DNA from: Occultella kanbiaonis
Lineage (GTDB): Bacteria > Actinomycetota > Actinomycetes > Actinomycetales > Beutenbergiaceae
Direction of reading: 5' to 3'
Length of the DNA stretch: 64,000 nt
NCBI RefSeq assembly: GCF_009708215.1
Contig: NZ_CP046175.1
Coordinates: 4,030,001 to 4,094,000, forward strand
The notes below the pieces were generated by a model. That model did not search any database and was not told where the DNA came from. It was given only the letters and a program-made list of their open reading frames with translations. The translations under genes and the position numbers were made by a program. Numbering within the stretch: the stretch's first letter is position 1; every line of letters starts with the position of its first letter. Below, in pieces: positions 53,434 to 63,109 of this stretch.

Positions 53434-56270
53434 GTGTCGAACGACCCAAGGATCACTCGGCACCGTTGTTCGACCACGGCGGCAGGAACCGCCTCGCCGC
53501 GTGGCTGCTGGCGGCTGCAGCGTTCGCCGTCATCGGCATCCGCCTGGGGCCCCCATTGCTCGGCCTCGAGGTGTTCGTCGGCCTGGACCTGTTCGAGTTC
53601 TTCCGACCGTGGTCGGAGTTGCCCGGGGCGGACGGCTACCCGACGTCGTCCATCTACGTCTCGGACCAGCTCGACTCGACGCTGCCCGGGATGTACGAGA
53701 TCCGTGAACGGTTCCTGAACGGCGACCTCGCGCTCTGGAGCTCCTCCGCCGTCGGCGGGTTCCCGTTGTTCGCAACGATGCACTACGGCATGCTCACGCC
53801 CGGCCGGTGGCTGTTCTTCATCCTGCCGACATGGCTGGCCCCGGCCTGGGCCAAGCTCGCCGAGCTGGCGTTCGCCGCAGCCTTCACCGCGCTCCTCGCG
53901 CGCCGGCTGAAGTTCAGTCGGCTGGCTGCCGCCGTGGCAGCGTTCATCTATCCGATGACCGGCTTCATGATCGGCTGGACGAACTGGCCGCAGGCCGCCG
54001 TCGCCGCCACGATCCCCATGGTCTTCTGGTCCGTGGAACGCTTCGTGCAGCTCCGGCGGGTGCGCGACATCCTGCCTGTGGCCCTCGCCACGGCGATCCT
54101 GCTGTTCGGCGGGTTCCCCGCCGTCGCGGGGCAGACCCTGTACCTGGCCGGGGCATATGCCCTCGTCCGGACCATCGCAACCCACCGTCGAGCGATCGGC
54201 GCCATCGTGCGGGACCTCGCACTGCTCGCCGGCGGTGTGCTGATCGGCGTTGCCCTGACCGGATTCCAGCTCGTGCCGTTCGCAAGTCAACTGCTCGGCG
54301 AGACGGACCTCACCTATCGCGCATCAGAGTTCTTCAGCGTGAGCCAACCCGTCTTCCTGCTGACGACCATGTTCCCGGAGTCGTTCGCCGGGAACCAACT
54401 GTGGGCCGGAGCCAGCCCCATGGACGTCAACGCCTACCTCGGCGGCGTGACGATTGCCCTGGCGACGCTCGGCGTCGTCTCAGTGCTCCGGGGCCGGGTG
54501 CCACGGCACGTCGGCCTCTTCTTCGTGGGCGTCGTCCTGCTCGCCGTCACGTTGATCTGGTTCCAAGGCCCGTGGACCGCCTGGATGAACAACCTCCCGA
54601 TCTTCAACGGGAACCCAATCGGCCGGTTCCGCTCACAGTTGGCACTCCCCGCCGCCATCCTGGCCGCGGCCGGCGTGGACCTGCTCCGGACGGACTCGGA
54701 CGGCGAGTCCCGAGCATTCACATGGCCGACGGCACTCGCTGTCGGAGCCGTGACGGCGCTCGCGGCAGCGGCCGCCGCCCTGCTCAACTCGGGGCGGATC
54801 CTCATCCTGAGCGAGCAGGTCCTGCGGGACACGCTCATCGCAGTTGTGCCCCTGGTGCTGCTGTTCGGCCTTGTGCTCTGGGGACTGCGCAGCCGGCGCC
54901 CGAGAACCCTCGTGCTCTGCCTCGTGGTCCTGGCGGTGCCGCTACAGGCGTTGTCCGCAACGGCCTTCTACTGGCCGACCGGCGAACGTGAGGACTTCTA
55001 TCGAACCACCTCGGGCATCGAGTACCTCCAGGAGAACCAGGGGCACGACCGGATCGCAACCCTCGGGCTTCCGCTCCGTCCGAACATCACGCAGTACTAC
55101 GGCCTGCGTACCCTCAACGGGCACTCCTTCGTGACGGAGCAGATGTCCGAGGTCTTCCTCGCCATCAACCCGTCGATGTTCATCGGCCCCACATACACGG
55201 CACTGTCGAACGACATCGCCTCCTACGGGGATCGCGCCCCCGGGCTGGACCGGTTCGGGGTTCGGTACCTGGTGGCGGACGCAGAGGCGATCCTCCCGGG
55301 CAACGTCCCGGTCACGCTGCCGGGGATCGGGGACCCGCTCGCGGAGCGCGCCGGCGACCTGCCCCTGGAGCCTGGCCGCGAGTACACATCCACGATCGCG
55401 GCCGGCGACCTGCGCGGCGTCCACATCCCAGTGATCCTGAACGCGCCCGGGAGCGTCACCGTCGAGATCCACGACGCTGACGGAGCACTGCTGGCGAGCA
55501 ACGAACTCGACGTTCGCAACACCGGCGAGGAGGTCACCGTCCCAATAGCACTCTCCCCCATCGACGGCGTCGCGTTCCCCGACTCCGGTGACCCCTTCAC
55601 CGTGACCGTCACCTTCACGGGGGACGGCCTGATCGGGTCCGCGGACGACGCGGGGAACCTGCGCGTCCAGGCGGTCCGAGCCCCGGCCGAGGGCGACGGT
55701 CTGGACCTCGCGTACGCAGGCGAGGGCCTGATCATCTGGGAGCGGACCACCAGCCTGAGCCGGATCCGCTGGGCGAGCGAAGCCGTCGTGATCAGCGACG
55801 ACGAGGACCGCGTGGCAGCCGTTGCGAACGATGCCGTCGATCCGGAGGCCGCGATCCTGGCCGAGGAACTGCCTGAGGAACTGGCCGGCGGCACAGCCGA
55901 GCTGAGGATCACCGAGGACAGCGGTGACGTGATTCGTGTCGAGGTGGAGGCCGAGACCGCTGGGCTCGTCGTGGTGACCGACACGATGGACGACTTCGTC
56001 GCGACAGTCGACGGGCAGCCTGCCGACATCGTCACAGCCGAGCACGCCGGTGGCGCGGTCCTGGTTCCCGCCGGGTCACACACCGTCGAACTGACCTACG
56101 CGCCACAGTCCGGAAAGCTGGGCATCGGACTCACGATCGGTGCTGCCGCAATCCTGCTTGCGATCGGGGTCGGTTCCCTGCTGCTCCAGCGACGGAGCCG
56201 CCGACAGGCGTCCGACGCGGAATCCGACGTGCGGGCGGACGTCGAAGTTGAACCGGATAACATTCGCTGA
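53412..56270 (+). CDS. YfhO-family membrane glycosyltransferase, copy 1
   Basis: 952 residues from GTG 53412. The start is supported by alignment with the second copy, where SAPLF and RAPLF fall at similar distances. About 12-14 helices; early exported loop GLDLFEFFRPWSELPG; then IYPMTGFMIGWTNWPQA and NGNPIGRFRSQLALPAAIL. A large exported C-terminal region (about residues 560-920) precedes a last helix. In Bacillus YfhO is the GT-C that uses undecaprenyl-linked sugars to decorate lipoteichoic acid. Here it likely decorates a wall glycopolymer. Copy 2 begins at its stop (TGATG). Confidence 0.83.
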   Translation: MTADVDEGVERPKDHSAPLFDHGGRNRLAAWLLAAAAFAVIGIRLGPPLLGLEVFVGLDLFEFFRPWSELPGADGYPTSSIYVSDQLDSTLPGMYEIRERFLNGDLALWSSSAVGGFPLFATMHYGMLTPGRWLFFILPTWLAPAWAKLAELAFAAAFTALLARRLKFSRLAAAVAAFIYPMTGFMIGWTNWPQAAVAATIPMVFWSVERFVQLRRVRDILPVALATAILLFGGFPAVAGQTLYLAGAYALVRTIATHRRAIGAIVRDLALLAGGVLIGVALTGFQLVPFASQLLGETDLTYRASEFFSVSQPVFLLTTMFPESFAGNQLWAGASPMDVNAYLGGVTIALATLGVVSVLRGRVPRHVGLFFVGVVLLAVTLIWFQGPWTAWMNNLPIFNGNPIGRFRSQLALPAAILAAAGVDLLRTDSDGESRAFTWPTALAVGAVTALAAAAAALLNSGRILILSEQVLRDTLIAVVPLVLLFGLVLWGLRSRRPRTLVLCLVVLAVPLQALSATAFYWPTGEREDFYRTTSGIEYLQENQGHDRIATLGLPLRPNITQYYGLRTLNGHSFVTEQMSEVFLAINPSMFIGPTYTALSNDIASYGDRAPGLDRFGVRYLVADAEAILPGNVPVTLPGIGDPLAERAGDLPLEPGREYTSTIAAGDLRGVHIPVILNAPGSVTVEIHDADGALLASNELDVRNTGEEVTVPIALSPIDGVAFPDSGDPFTVTVTFTGDGLIGSADDAGNLRVQAVRAPAEGDGLDLAYAGEGLIIWERTTSLSRIRWASEAVVISDDEDRVAAVANDAVDPEAAILAEELPEELAGGTAELRITEDSGDVIRVEVEAETAGLVVVTDTMDDFVATVDGQPADIVTAEHAGGAVLVPAGSHTVELTYAPQSGKLGIGLTIGAAAILLAIGVGSLLLQRRSRRQASDAESDVRADVEVEPDNIR

Positions 56271-59092
56271 TGTCCTCGACCAATCAGAGCGAGCCACAGC
56301 CGGTCGCTCCCGGCGTCCAGGATCATCGAGCACCACTGTTCCAGCGATCGACGCGGCCGGAGCGGACTCTGGGGCTGATACTGGCCGCCTTGGGACTGGC
56401 GTTCGTCGCACTGCGGTTGGGCCCTTCCCTGCTGGGACTCAACGTCTTCACCGGCCTGGATCTGTTCGAACTCTTCAGGCCCTGGTCGGAACTGCCCGGT
56501 TCGGACGAAGCATCCTCGACGTCCGTCTACGTCTCCGATCAGCTCGACTACTTCCTGCCGGCGATGCACGAAGTCCACGTGCGGCTCCTCCAGGGTGACC
56601 TCGCCATGTGGACGTCGGCGAACGTCGGCGGCTTCCCGCTGTTGGGCACCATCAACTACGGGATGATCTCCCCCGGCCGTTGGGTCTTCTTCATCCTGCC
56701 GACGTGGCTCGCGCCGGCCTGGTCGAAGCTGCTCGAGATGGCGTTCGCGGCGACGTTCACGTTCCTGCTGGTGCGCCGACTCGGGATGAGCAAGCTCGGG
56801 GCCGGGCTCGCCGCGTTCATCTATCCCATGACCGGTTTCATCATCGCGTGGACGAACTGGCCGCAGACCGCAGTCGCCACGATCATCCCGATGCTCTTCT
56901 GGTCCATCGAGCGGTTCTCCCAGGAGCGGCGGGTCCGAGACGCGGTGCCGGTCGCGATCGCCACCGCACTCCTGCTCTTCGGCGGGTTCCCCGCAGTGGC
57001 AGCACAGACCTTGTACCTGGCCGGCATCTACGCCCTGGTCCGTACTCTCGTCCGCCATCGGAGGTCCGTGCGCCCGATTCTGCGCGACCTCGCAATCCTC
57101 GCGGGTGCGGTGGTGGTCGGCGTGGGCGTCACGGCATTCCAACTGCTGCCATTCGCGGACCAACTCCTCGGCGAGACGGATCTCTCCTACCGCGAGGACG
57201 GTTTCTTCGGCGTCAACTCACGGCACTTCATGCTCACGACCATCTTTCCCGAGTCGTTCTCCGGAAACTACCTGTGGTCCGGTCTGAGCCCGATGGACGT
57301 CAACAGCTACCTGGGTGGCATGGTGGTCATCCTCGCCGCGCTCGGTGTCGTGCGGACGGTCCGAGGCGGCATCCCACGGTCGGTCGGCCTCTTCTGTCTC
57401 GGCGCGATCGTGCTGGTCGTAGGACTCATCTGGTTCCAGGGCCCCTGGTCCGACTGGATGAACAACCTTCCCTTCCTGAGCGGGAACCCGATCGGCCGAA
57501 TGCGCTCCCAACTCGGCCTGCCCGTGGCCCTGCTCGCCGCCGCCGGTATCGACCACCTCCGCTCGGACTCGCAGGGCCAGGCCCGTGCCTTCACGCTGCC
57601 GACGGTGCTCACCGTCGCGGCCGTCACCCTGCTGGCGGTCGCTGGAGCCGGCCTGCTCGTCTCCGGTCGCATCCTGGACATCAGCCAGTACGCGTGGCGT
57701 GACGCCCTGGTCGCCGTGGTGCCGATGTTGGCCCTGGGAGTCCTGGTTCTGATCGGCCTGCGTCGGTCCTGGCCCAGGTGGATCGCGCTCGCTCTCGTCG
57801 TGGTCACGGTGCCGCTGCAGGCAGTACCGGCCACGGCGTTCTACTGGCCGACCGGTGAACGGGACGCCTTCTTCCGCACCAGTGCCGGCATCGAATACCT
57901 CCAGGAGCATCTCGGACACGACCGGATCGCCACGCTCGGACACCCGATCCGTCCGAACACCAACCAGTACTTCGGACTGCGTACCCTCAACGGCCATGCG
58001 TTCGTCCCGGAGGATATGGCGGCCGTGCTGACTGCGATCGACGAGCGCGCCTTCATCGGACCGACCTACAGCGTGCTCTCGAGCGCGGTCACCCAGTTCG
58101 GGATCCAGCCCGGCCTGGACCGGTTCGGGGTCCGGTACCTGGTGGCCGACGCCGAGTCGAGCTACCCCGGTCCGATCCCGGCCCCGCTGGCCGGCGTCGA
58201 GGATGCCGTCAGTGAACCCTCGGAACCGGTGCTGCTGGAGCCCGGACAGGCATATGAGGCCCAGATCGCGCCCGGCGAACTGCGTGGCCTGCACATCCCG
58301 ATGACGGTGAACGAGGCTGCGACCGTCTCCGTCGAGGTGGTTGGTACCGATGGCACGATAGCCCGCAACGAGGTCGACGTGCGGGCCACGACGAACCAGG
58401 TCAAGGTGCCGGTCGCCCTCACCCCGATCGGCGGCGGCGCCTTCCCCGACACCGGCGACGCGCTGACGGTGCGGGTGACCGTCGATGCCCCGGTCACCGC
58501 AGCGCTCGAATCGGACGGAGATCTGCAGGTGCTGGCGGTCCGTCCGCCCGTTCCGTCCGATGGGCTCGAGCTCGTCTTCGCGGGCGAGGGCCTGATCATC
58601 TGGGAGCGACCGACGGCGCTGCCGAGGATCCGGTGGGCCGGCGACGCGATCGTGATCCCGGACCCGGCCGAACGGCTCGACGCCATGGCCAACGATCCTG
58701 CTCCCGAGGGCACCGTGATCCTCTCGGACGCGCCCGAGACTCCCCTCACGGGCACTGGTTCGACCACGGAGTTCACCGTCGTCGAGGACAGCGGAGATAC
58801 GATCCTGGTCGACGTGACGGCGACCGAACCCGGTCTGGTGGTGATCTCCGACAACGTCGAGAACTTCGTCGCGACGGTCGACGGAGACCCCGTTGAGATC
58901 GTGTCCGCCGACTACGCCGGCGGCGCGGTCGAGGTCCCGGCGGGTGTCCACCAGGTGGAGCTGACGTACGCGCCCGAATCGGGCGCCCGCGGAGCTGCGA
59001 TCTCGTTGGTGTGCGTCCTGCTGCTCGCGGGGATCGGGATCGTGCCATTGCTCCGACGGCGGATCCGGGCCATGGGCGAGAGCCGTCGCTAG
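56270..59092 (+). CDS. YfhO-family membrane glycosyltransferase, copy 2
   Basis: 940 residues; ATG 56270 overlaps the copy-1 stop by one base. It has the same architecture throughout: GLDLFELFRPWSELPGSD, IYPMTGFIIAWTNWPQT, SGNPIGRMRSQLGLPVALL, GLRTLNGHAFVPEDMAAVL and a closing helix before a basic tail. The similarity to copy 1 extends from the first helix to the last. Sequence has diverged enough that both copies are old, with exposed-region differences that might mean different acceptors. Probably made at equal amounts through coupling. Confidence 0.85.
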   Translation: MSSTNQSEPQPVAPGVQDHRAPLFQRSTRPERTLGLILAALGLAFVALRLGPSLLGLNVFTGLDLFELFRPWSELPGSDEASSTSVYVSDQLDYFLPAMHEVHVRLLQGDLAMWTSANVGGFPLLGTINYGMISPGRWVFFILPTWLAPAWSKLLEMAFAATFTFLLVRRLGMSKLGAGLAAFIYPMTGFIIAWTNWPQTAVATIIPMLFWSIERFSQERRVRDAVPVAIATALLLFGGFPAVAAQTLYLAGIYALVRTLVRHRRSVRPILRDLAILAGAVVVGVGVTAFQLLPFADQLLGETDLSYREDGFFGVNSRHFMLTTIFPESFSGNYLWSGLSPMDVNSYLGGMVVILAALGVVRTVRGGIPRSVGLFCLGAIVLVVGLIWFQGPWSDWMNNLPFLSGNPIGRMRSQLGLPVALLAAAGIDHLRSDSQGQARAFTLPTVLTVAAVTLLAVAGAGLLVSGRILDISQYAWRDALVAVVPMLALGVLVLIGLRRSWPRWIALALVVVTVPLQAVPATAFYWPTGERDAFFRTSAGIEYLQEHLGHDRIATLGHPIRPNTNQYFGLRTLNGHAFVPEDMAAVLTAIDERAFIGPTYSVLSSAVTQFGIQPGLDRFGVRYLVADAESSYPGPIPAPLAGVEDAVSEPSEPVLLEPGQAYEAQIAPGELRGLHIPMTVNEAATVSVEVVGTDGTIARNEVDVRATTNQVKVPVALTPIGGGAFPDTGDALTVRVTVDAPVTAALESDGDLQVLAVRPPVPSDGLELVFAGEGLIIWERPTALPRIRWAGDAIVIPDPAERLDAMANDPAPEGTVILSDAPETPLTGTGSTTEFTVVEDSGDTILVDVTATEPGLVVISDNVENFVATVDGDPVEIVSADYAGGAVEVPAGVHQVELTYAPESGARGAAISLVCVLLLAGIGIVPLLRRRIRAMGESRR

Positions 59093-59205
59093 ATGTCGCT
59101 CTCCCGAACCCACCCCCGCCCGCGTGCCCGTCCGCACGCGTCGACCACGCTCCCGGATCATGGCGCGCCGCTCGTCGCGGGCCGTGCTCGGTCGGGTGCG
59201 GCGAC

Positions 59206-59222
59206 TAGAATCCGTTGCAATG
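59206..59222 (+). promoter_or_regulatory. -10 element and probable leaderless start
   Basis: TAGAAT (59206-59211) lies 8 nt before ATG 59220; an actinobacterial transcript would begin at or next to the start codon. No Shine-Dalgarno precedes the ATG. Confidence 0.42.
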
Positions 59223-60224
59223 ACGCCCTCATCGCCTGACGCGGCACCGCGGGTCCCGAAGGTGCCGGGGCAGACCTCCCACCCTCGGCGCAAGGTCCTG
59301 CTGCGAGTGGTGGGACTCGTGGCGGCGGTGGCGGCACTTGCTCTCTGTGCCAAGGCCCTGATCGACTCCTGGTCCACCGTCTCGACGGCGGTCGCAACGG
59401 CCGATCCGGGCTGGATCGCGGTGGCACTGCTCGCCAGCGCGGCGTCGATGTTCGGACTGGCGGTGCTGTGGAAGCGCACGCTCGCCACGTTCGACGAGGT
59501 GCGCCCGCTCCGTTTCGTCACCAGCTGGTACTTCGTGGGCGAACTCGGCAAGTACATCCCCGGCGGAATCTGGCCGGTGGTCGGTCGCGGGGAACTCGCC
59601 TCACGGGGCGGCGTGCCGCGCGGCCTCGCCTACACCAGCACCATGCTCTCCCTGGCGCTGATGTGCGTCGGCGCCGCTTTCGCATCCGGACTCCTGGCTC
59701 CGTTCCTCACCGTCGATGGTGGGCGGGTCGGGCCAGAGATGCTTCTCCTGGCCCTGGTGCCGATCGGTGTGGTCTGCGCCCATCCGAGCGTCTCCGGGCG
59801 CCTGCTCGGGCTTCTGGATCGTGTCTCGAAGGGGCGCATCCGCATCGCCGCACCACCGTTCCGGACGATGCTCTCCCTGATCCTGAGCGCGGTCCCCACC
59901 TGGCTGCTCGTCGGCGCAGCCTCGGTGGCGGTCACGCAGGCCCTGGGATACGAGCAGTTGCCTGCTCGCATCGCCTTCGCAGCGATCGCCGCGTGGATCA
60001 TCGGGTTCCTCGCCGTTCCGGTACCGGCGGGAGCGGGAGTCCGTGAGATCCTGTTCGTGGCGATCTCCGGTCTTGAACCCGGACCCGCGGTGGCCGTGGC
60101 CGCGATCGCGCGCCTGCTGTTGATGGTCGTGGACGCGGGAGGCGGTATTCTGGGCCTGCTCTGGCTGCGGACGGGGCGCCGATTGCCGACTCCTGCTCCC
60201 ACTGAAGGTGAAACGCTTGGGTAA
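59220..60224 (+). CDS. Second flippase-like membrane protein (LPG-synthase TM family)
   Basis: 334 residues from ATG 59220; the frame is open 96 bp further, but the upstream part is arginine-rich. About eight helices, with VGELGKYIPGGIWPVVGRGE and VPVPAGAGVREILFVAISG, which match the same two motifs of the protein at 46653-47591. Likely a lipid or polyprenyl-sugar translocase for the glycosyl transfer genes around it. Its end overlaps the methyltransferase gene by 17 bp. Confidence 0.8.
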   Translation: MTPSSPDAAPRVPKVPGQTSHPRRKVLLRVVGLVAAVAALALCAKALIDSWSTVSTAVATADPGWIAVALLASAASMFGLAVLWKRTLATFDEVRPLRFVTSWYFVGELGKYIPGGIWPVVGRGELASRGGVPRGLAYTSTMLSLALMCVGAAFASGLLAPFLTVDGGRVGPEMLLLALVPIGVVCAHPSVSGRLLGLLDRVSKGRIRIAAPPFRTMLSLILSAVPTWLLVGAASVAVTQALGYEQLPARIAFAAIAAWIIGFLAVPVPAGAGVREILFVAISGLEPGPAVAVAAIARLLLMVVDAGGGILGLLWLRTGRRLPTPAPTEGETLG

Positions 60225-60942
60225 CCTGCCCTACCTGGTCAAGAGCACATACGCGAAAGCCATGCGCGCCACCGGGCGGTTGCTGACCAGGGCGAAGGTC
60301 CTCAGCGAGAATCCACCGGTCCGCAGCCACCGACTGCAGCACTGGGCGTACAGCCTGACTCGCGTCCACGACTCGATGGCCATCGTGGAGCTCGGCGTGC
60401 CGTGGTGGACCTATGACGCGATCGACCACATCGAACAGGTTCTGGACGCCCGCCCAGACGACCTCCGGGTGTTCGAGTACGGCTCCGGCGCCAGCACGTT
60501 CTGGCTGGCCCGGCGAGCTCGCGAGATCCACACCGTGGAGCACCATGCCGGGTTCGCCAAGACGATCGGTCCCGAGTTGGCGAAGCTCGAGGACGTCACC
60601 TTCCACCTCGTGGAGCCGGAGCGATCCGAGCATCCGGCGATCGGGTCACTGAAGTCGGGCAACGCAGGTCTGGACTTCAAGGCCTACGTGACCACCATCG
60701 ACGCGGTCGGGGGTCTGTTCGACGTGGTGGTGATCGATGGTCGGGCGCGTGCCGCGTGTCTCAGGGCCGCCATCCCGCACCTGGCCGAGAACGGCATCAT
60801 CGTCTTCGACAACACCCGGCGGCGGCGGTACCGGAAGGCCATCGAGAAGTCCGGGCTGGTAGAGACGCGGTTCACAGGGCTCACCCCGACCCTGCCCTAC
60901 CCGGAGCAGACGTCGGTGCTGACCAGGGCAGCCGGGCACTGA
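60208..60942 (+). CDS. Class I SAM-dependent methyltransferase
   Basis: 244 residues from GTG 60208, inside the 3' end of the preceding gene. Rossmann-fold methyltransferase: motif I is VFEYGSGASTFWLARRA, motif II the acidic end IHTVEHHAGF, and motif IV VVVIDGRARAACLRAAIPHL. The EYGSGxST form is shared with proteins in polysaccharide clusters that methylate sugars or terminate chains, but the acceptor is not predictable. The N-terminal 45 residues are basic and helical. Confidence 0.78.
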   Translation: MKRLGNLPYLVKSTYAKAMRATGRLLTRAKVLSENPPVRSHRLQHWAYSLTRVHDSMAIVELGVPWWTYDAIDHIEQVLDARPDDLRVFEYGSGASTFWLARRAREIHTVEHHAGFAKTIGPELAKLEDVTFHLVEPERSEHPAIGSLKSGNAGLDFKAYVTTIDAVGGLFDVVVIDGRARAACLRAAIPHLAENGIIVFDNTRRRRYRKAIEKSGLVETRFTGLTPTLPYPEQTSVLTRAAGH

Positions 60943-60948
60943 ACCGGT

Positions 60949-60964
60949 GGCCACCCCGGTGGCC
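60949..60964. terminator. Hairpin between the methyltransferase and WbsX-like genes
   Basis: GGCCACC (60949-60955) and GGTGGCC (60958-60964) can form a compact stem (the 2-nt centre forces a smaller real loop). Six bp past the methyltransferase stop, between convergent genes. Confidence 0.38.
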
Positions 60965-61038
60965 GAGCGATCCAAGGGCAACACCGAGGACCGGCGACCG
61001 GTCCGGATCGGGTGGGAGTGTGTCGACGGGGCGTCGCC

Positions 61039-63099
61039 CTACGACCGGCCGACATCCCGGACTGCCTGGAGATACGTGCGGCCGAACCTGTCGGTGGGCT
61101 CGAGGATCGCACCCTCGGCCCACTCGTTCCACGCGTTGATGAAGACGATCCGTTCGTCCGCCGGCCTGTGGGCGACGGCGTGCACGGACTCCGCGAGCCA
61201 GCGACGGAACGTGTACGGGTTGGATCCGTACCAGAGGTCGGGCCGCCACTGCCGGCGCGCCGTGTTGTCGAAGTTCACCATGACGCCCGGGTAGTAGTCG
61301 TCCGGCATCGTTCGCAGCTTCTTGATGGCTTCGGTGACGAGGGCACCATAACTCATCAGGTTGCCCCGGAAGGCCGGATCCAGTGACAGGTGTTCAGCCG
61401 GTCCCGCGACCCACGAGAGGTTGTGCGGTGGGAATCCGAGTGACCCGTCCAGCCCGTAGTCCGCGGCTCCGGAGGTCAGCCCGTCGAACTCCTCGGCGAC
61501 GCTCACCGAGAGCAGGAACAGCTCACCGATGCCGGCCTCCCGGGCGTGCGCCCGCCAGGTCGCGGCGACAGCGGGAAAATCGGGAATCTGACCGGGTCGG
61601 TAGATGGCCAGCACCGCCTTGCCGTTGACCCGTAGATACCGTCGGTCCTTGAGCAGGTGCGCGACGTCGTCGATGAACTGCTCCGCGGGCACCTTGTCGT
61701 AGTCCTGACCGATGAGCACGTCACTGGACCGGCCGTCCCAGCGCCGAGTCCAGTTCTCGTTCGCCCACATGAGACAGAAGGGCTGTTCGACGTCACCCTC
61801 GACGAGCCGGTTCACGGGCAGTTCCAACAGCGGTCGCCCCGCGAACCAGTAGTGGTAGTACATGAATCCGGCGATGTCATGATCCTGGGCCAGCTCGCGC
61901 TGCTGCTCCCGGATCTCGTCGAGCCGGAGGTCGTAGAAGCCCAGTTCGGTCGGGAACCGGGGTTGGTGCTGACCTCGGTAGACGGGCCGCGCCGCGGTGA
62001 CATTCGTCCACTCGGTGAATCCCTTGCCCCACCAGACGTCGTTCTCCTCCGTCGGGTGGAACTGCGGGAGGTAGAACGGCACGAAGCGAGCCGCAGGCAC
62101 TCGTGGTGCGTCAAGGGTGAACCGGGTCCACCCCTCCTCCGCGGCCGGGTGCTCCCGGACATGGCGGGTGTCCTCGACGGTCAGGCCAGCCTCCCGGCTG
62201 AGGATCCCGATCGAGCGCTCCAGCGCGTGCGCCGTGGTGCCATCGATGTGTGCGGACCGCTCGTCCTCGAAGTCCGCCGCCGTGAGGTTCAGCGACCTCA
62301 GACCCTGGAGGACGAACGCCCGGACCCAGTACATCGAACCGGCCGCGAACCGGAGGTCGTCATGGACGACGTCGAGCTCGATGCGGCGTAGGAGTTCGCG
62401 CGTGATCGGCTCGTCGGCCCCCCAGTGCTCGGGTCCCACGACGTTGCCCTCCGCGGTGACCAGCCCGAGGTTCGGGTCCTCGGCGAAAGCGCCGAGGATC
62501 GCGCGGATCCGGTCACCGTCGCCGACGAGTTCCTCGATGAAACCGGCCCGCCAGGCGTCACCAGAACCCTCAAGATCGACTCGCTCGGTACGCCATGCGC
62601 TCTTCTTGGTGTGCATCTTGAGCACGAGTTCGTATGGGTCGAGGATTCCGGCGTTGACGACCTGAACCAGGGGGAAGATGTCGCGGCCGCGGTTCTCGGT
62701 GTCGAACGAGACGCAGTTGCGCAGCATCGGTGCCGACACGCCGGCCAGGTTCACCGCCTTCCCCGAGGAGTTGGTGACGACCAGGTCGAACTCGACCGGC
62801 ATCGCGGCGAGTCGCTCGAGCAGCTCCGGCAGGAGCTCGGGGTAGAAGACGTGGACAAGGACCGCGACCCGGGCGGGCTCGTCCAGCGGTAGCTGCGGAT
62901 CGATCCGCCAGCTGTCCGGGTGGCCCGACGCCTTGCGACCCGCCCCGCGGCGTAGCCAGGCCCCGAAGTCGACGGCGGCGCGCGAGGAATCACGACCCGG
63001 CAACGTGCCATCCTGGAGATAGGTGACAACAGCGCCCTTGGCGATTCCGCGGTAGCGCGCCAGCCTGCGGCGCACTCCGGCAACCGTGATCCGTCTCAT
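61039..63099 (-). CDS. RgpF-like / WbsX (GH99-like) two-domain polysaccharide protein
   Basis: 686 residues from ATG 63099, with GGAGG 5 nt upstream. Residues about 75-300 resemble the rhamnan synthesis protein F domain (VHVFYPELLPELLERL, NRGRDIFPLVQVV, YELVLKMHTKKSAW). Residues about 340-680 are a WbsX-type GH99-like domain (VPFYLPQFHPTEENDVWWG, GFTEWTNVTAARPVYRGQHQ, FINAWNEWAEGAILEPT). Such fusions occur in O-antigen and wall-rhamnan clusters; whether they transfer or hydrolyse sugars is unresolved. Follows the RgpF-like gene by 10 bp. Confidence 0.8.
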   Translation of the reverse strand: MRRITVAGVRRRLARYRGIAKGAVVTYLQDGTLPGRDSSRAAVDFGAWLRRGAGRKASGHPDSWRIDPQLPLDEPARVAVLVHVFYPELLPELLERLAAMPVEFDLVVTNSSGKAVNLAGVSAPMLRNCVSFDTENRGRDIFPLVQVVNAGILDPYELVLKMHTKKSAWRTERVDLEGSGDAWRAGFIEELVGDGDRIRAILGAFAEDPNLGLVTAEGNVVGPEHWGADEPITRELLRRIELDVVHDDLRFAAGSMYWVRAFVLQGLRSLNLTAADFEDERSAHIDGTTAHALERSIGILSREAGLTVEDTRHVREHPAAEEGWTRFTLDAPRVPAARFVPFYLPQFHPTEENDVWWGKGFTEWTNVTAARPVYRGQHQPRFPTELGFYDLRLDEIREQQRELAQDHDIAGFMYYHYWFAGRPLLELPVNRLVEGDVEQPFCLMWANENWTRRWDGRSSDVLIGQDYDKVPAEQFIDDVAHLLKDRRYLRVNGKAVLAIYRPGQIPDFPAVAATWRAHAREAGIGELFLLSVSVAEEFDGLTSGAADYGLDGSLGFPPHNLSWVAGPAEHLSLDPAFRGNLMSYGALVTEAIKKLRTMPDDYYPGVMVNFDNTARRQWRPDLWYGSNPYTFRRWLAESVHAVAHRPADERIVFINAWNEWAEGAILEPTDRFGRTYLQAVRDVGRS

Positions 63100-63109
63100 C
63101 GATCCTCCG

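Noticed and set aside
59124-59219. N-terminal extension of the flippase-like protein from GTG 59124
   Set aside because: The 32 extra residues are Arg-rich and without homologous feel, and a -10 box lies inside this stretch just before ATG 59220.
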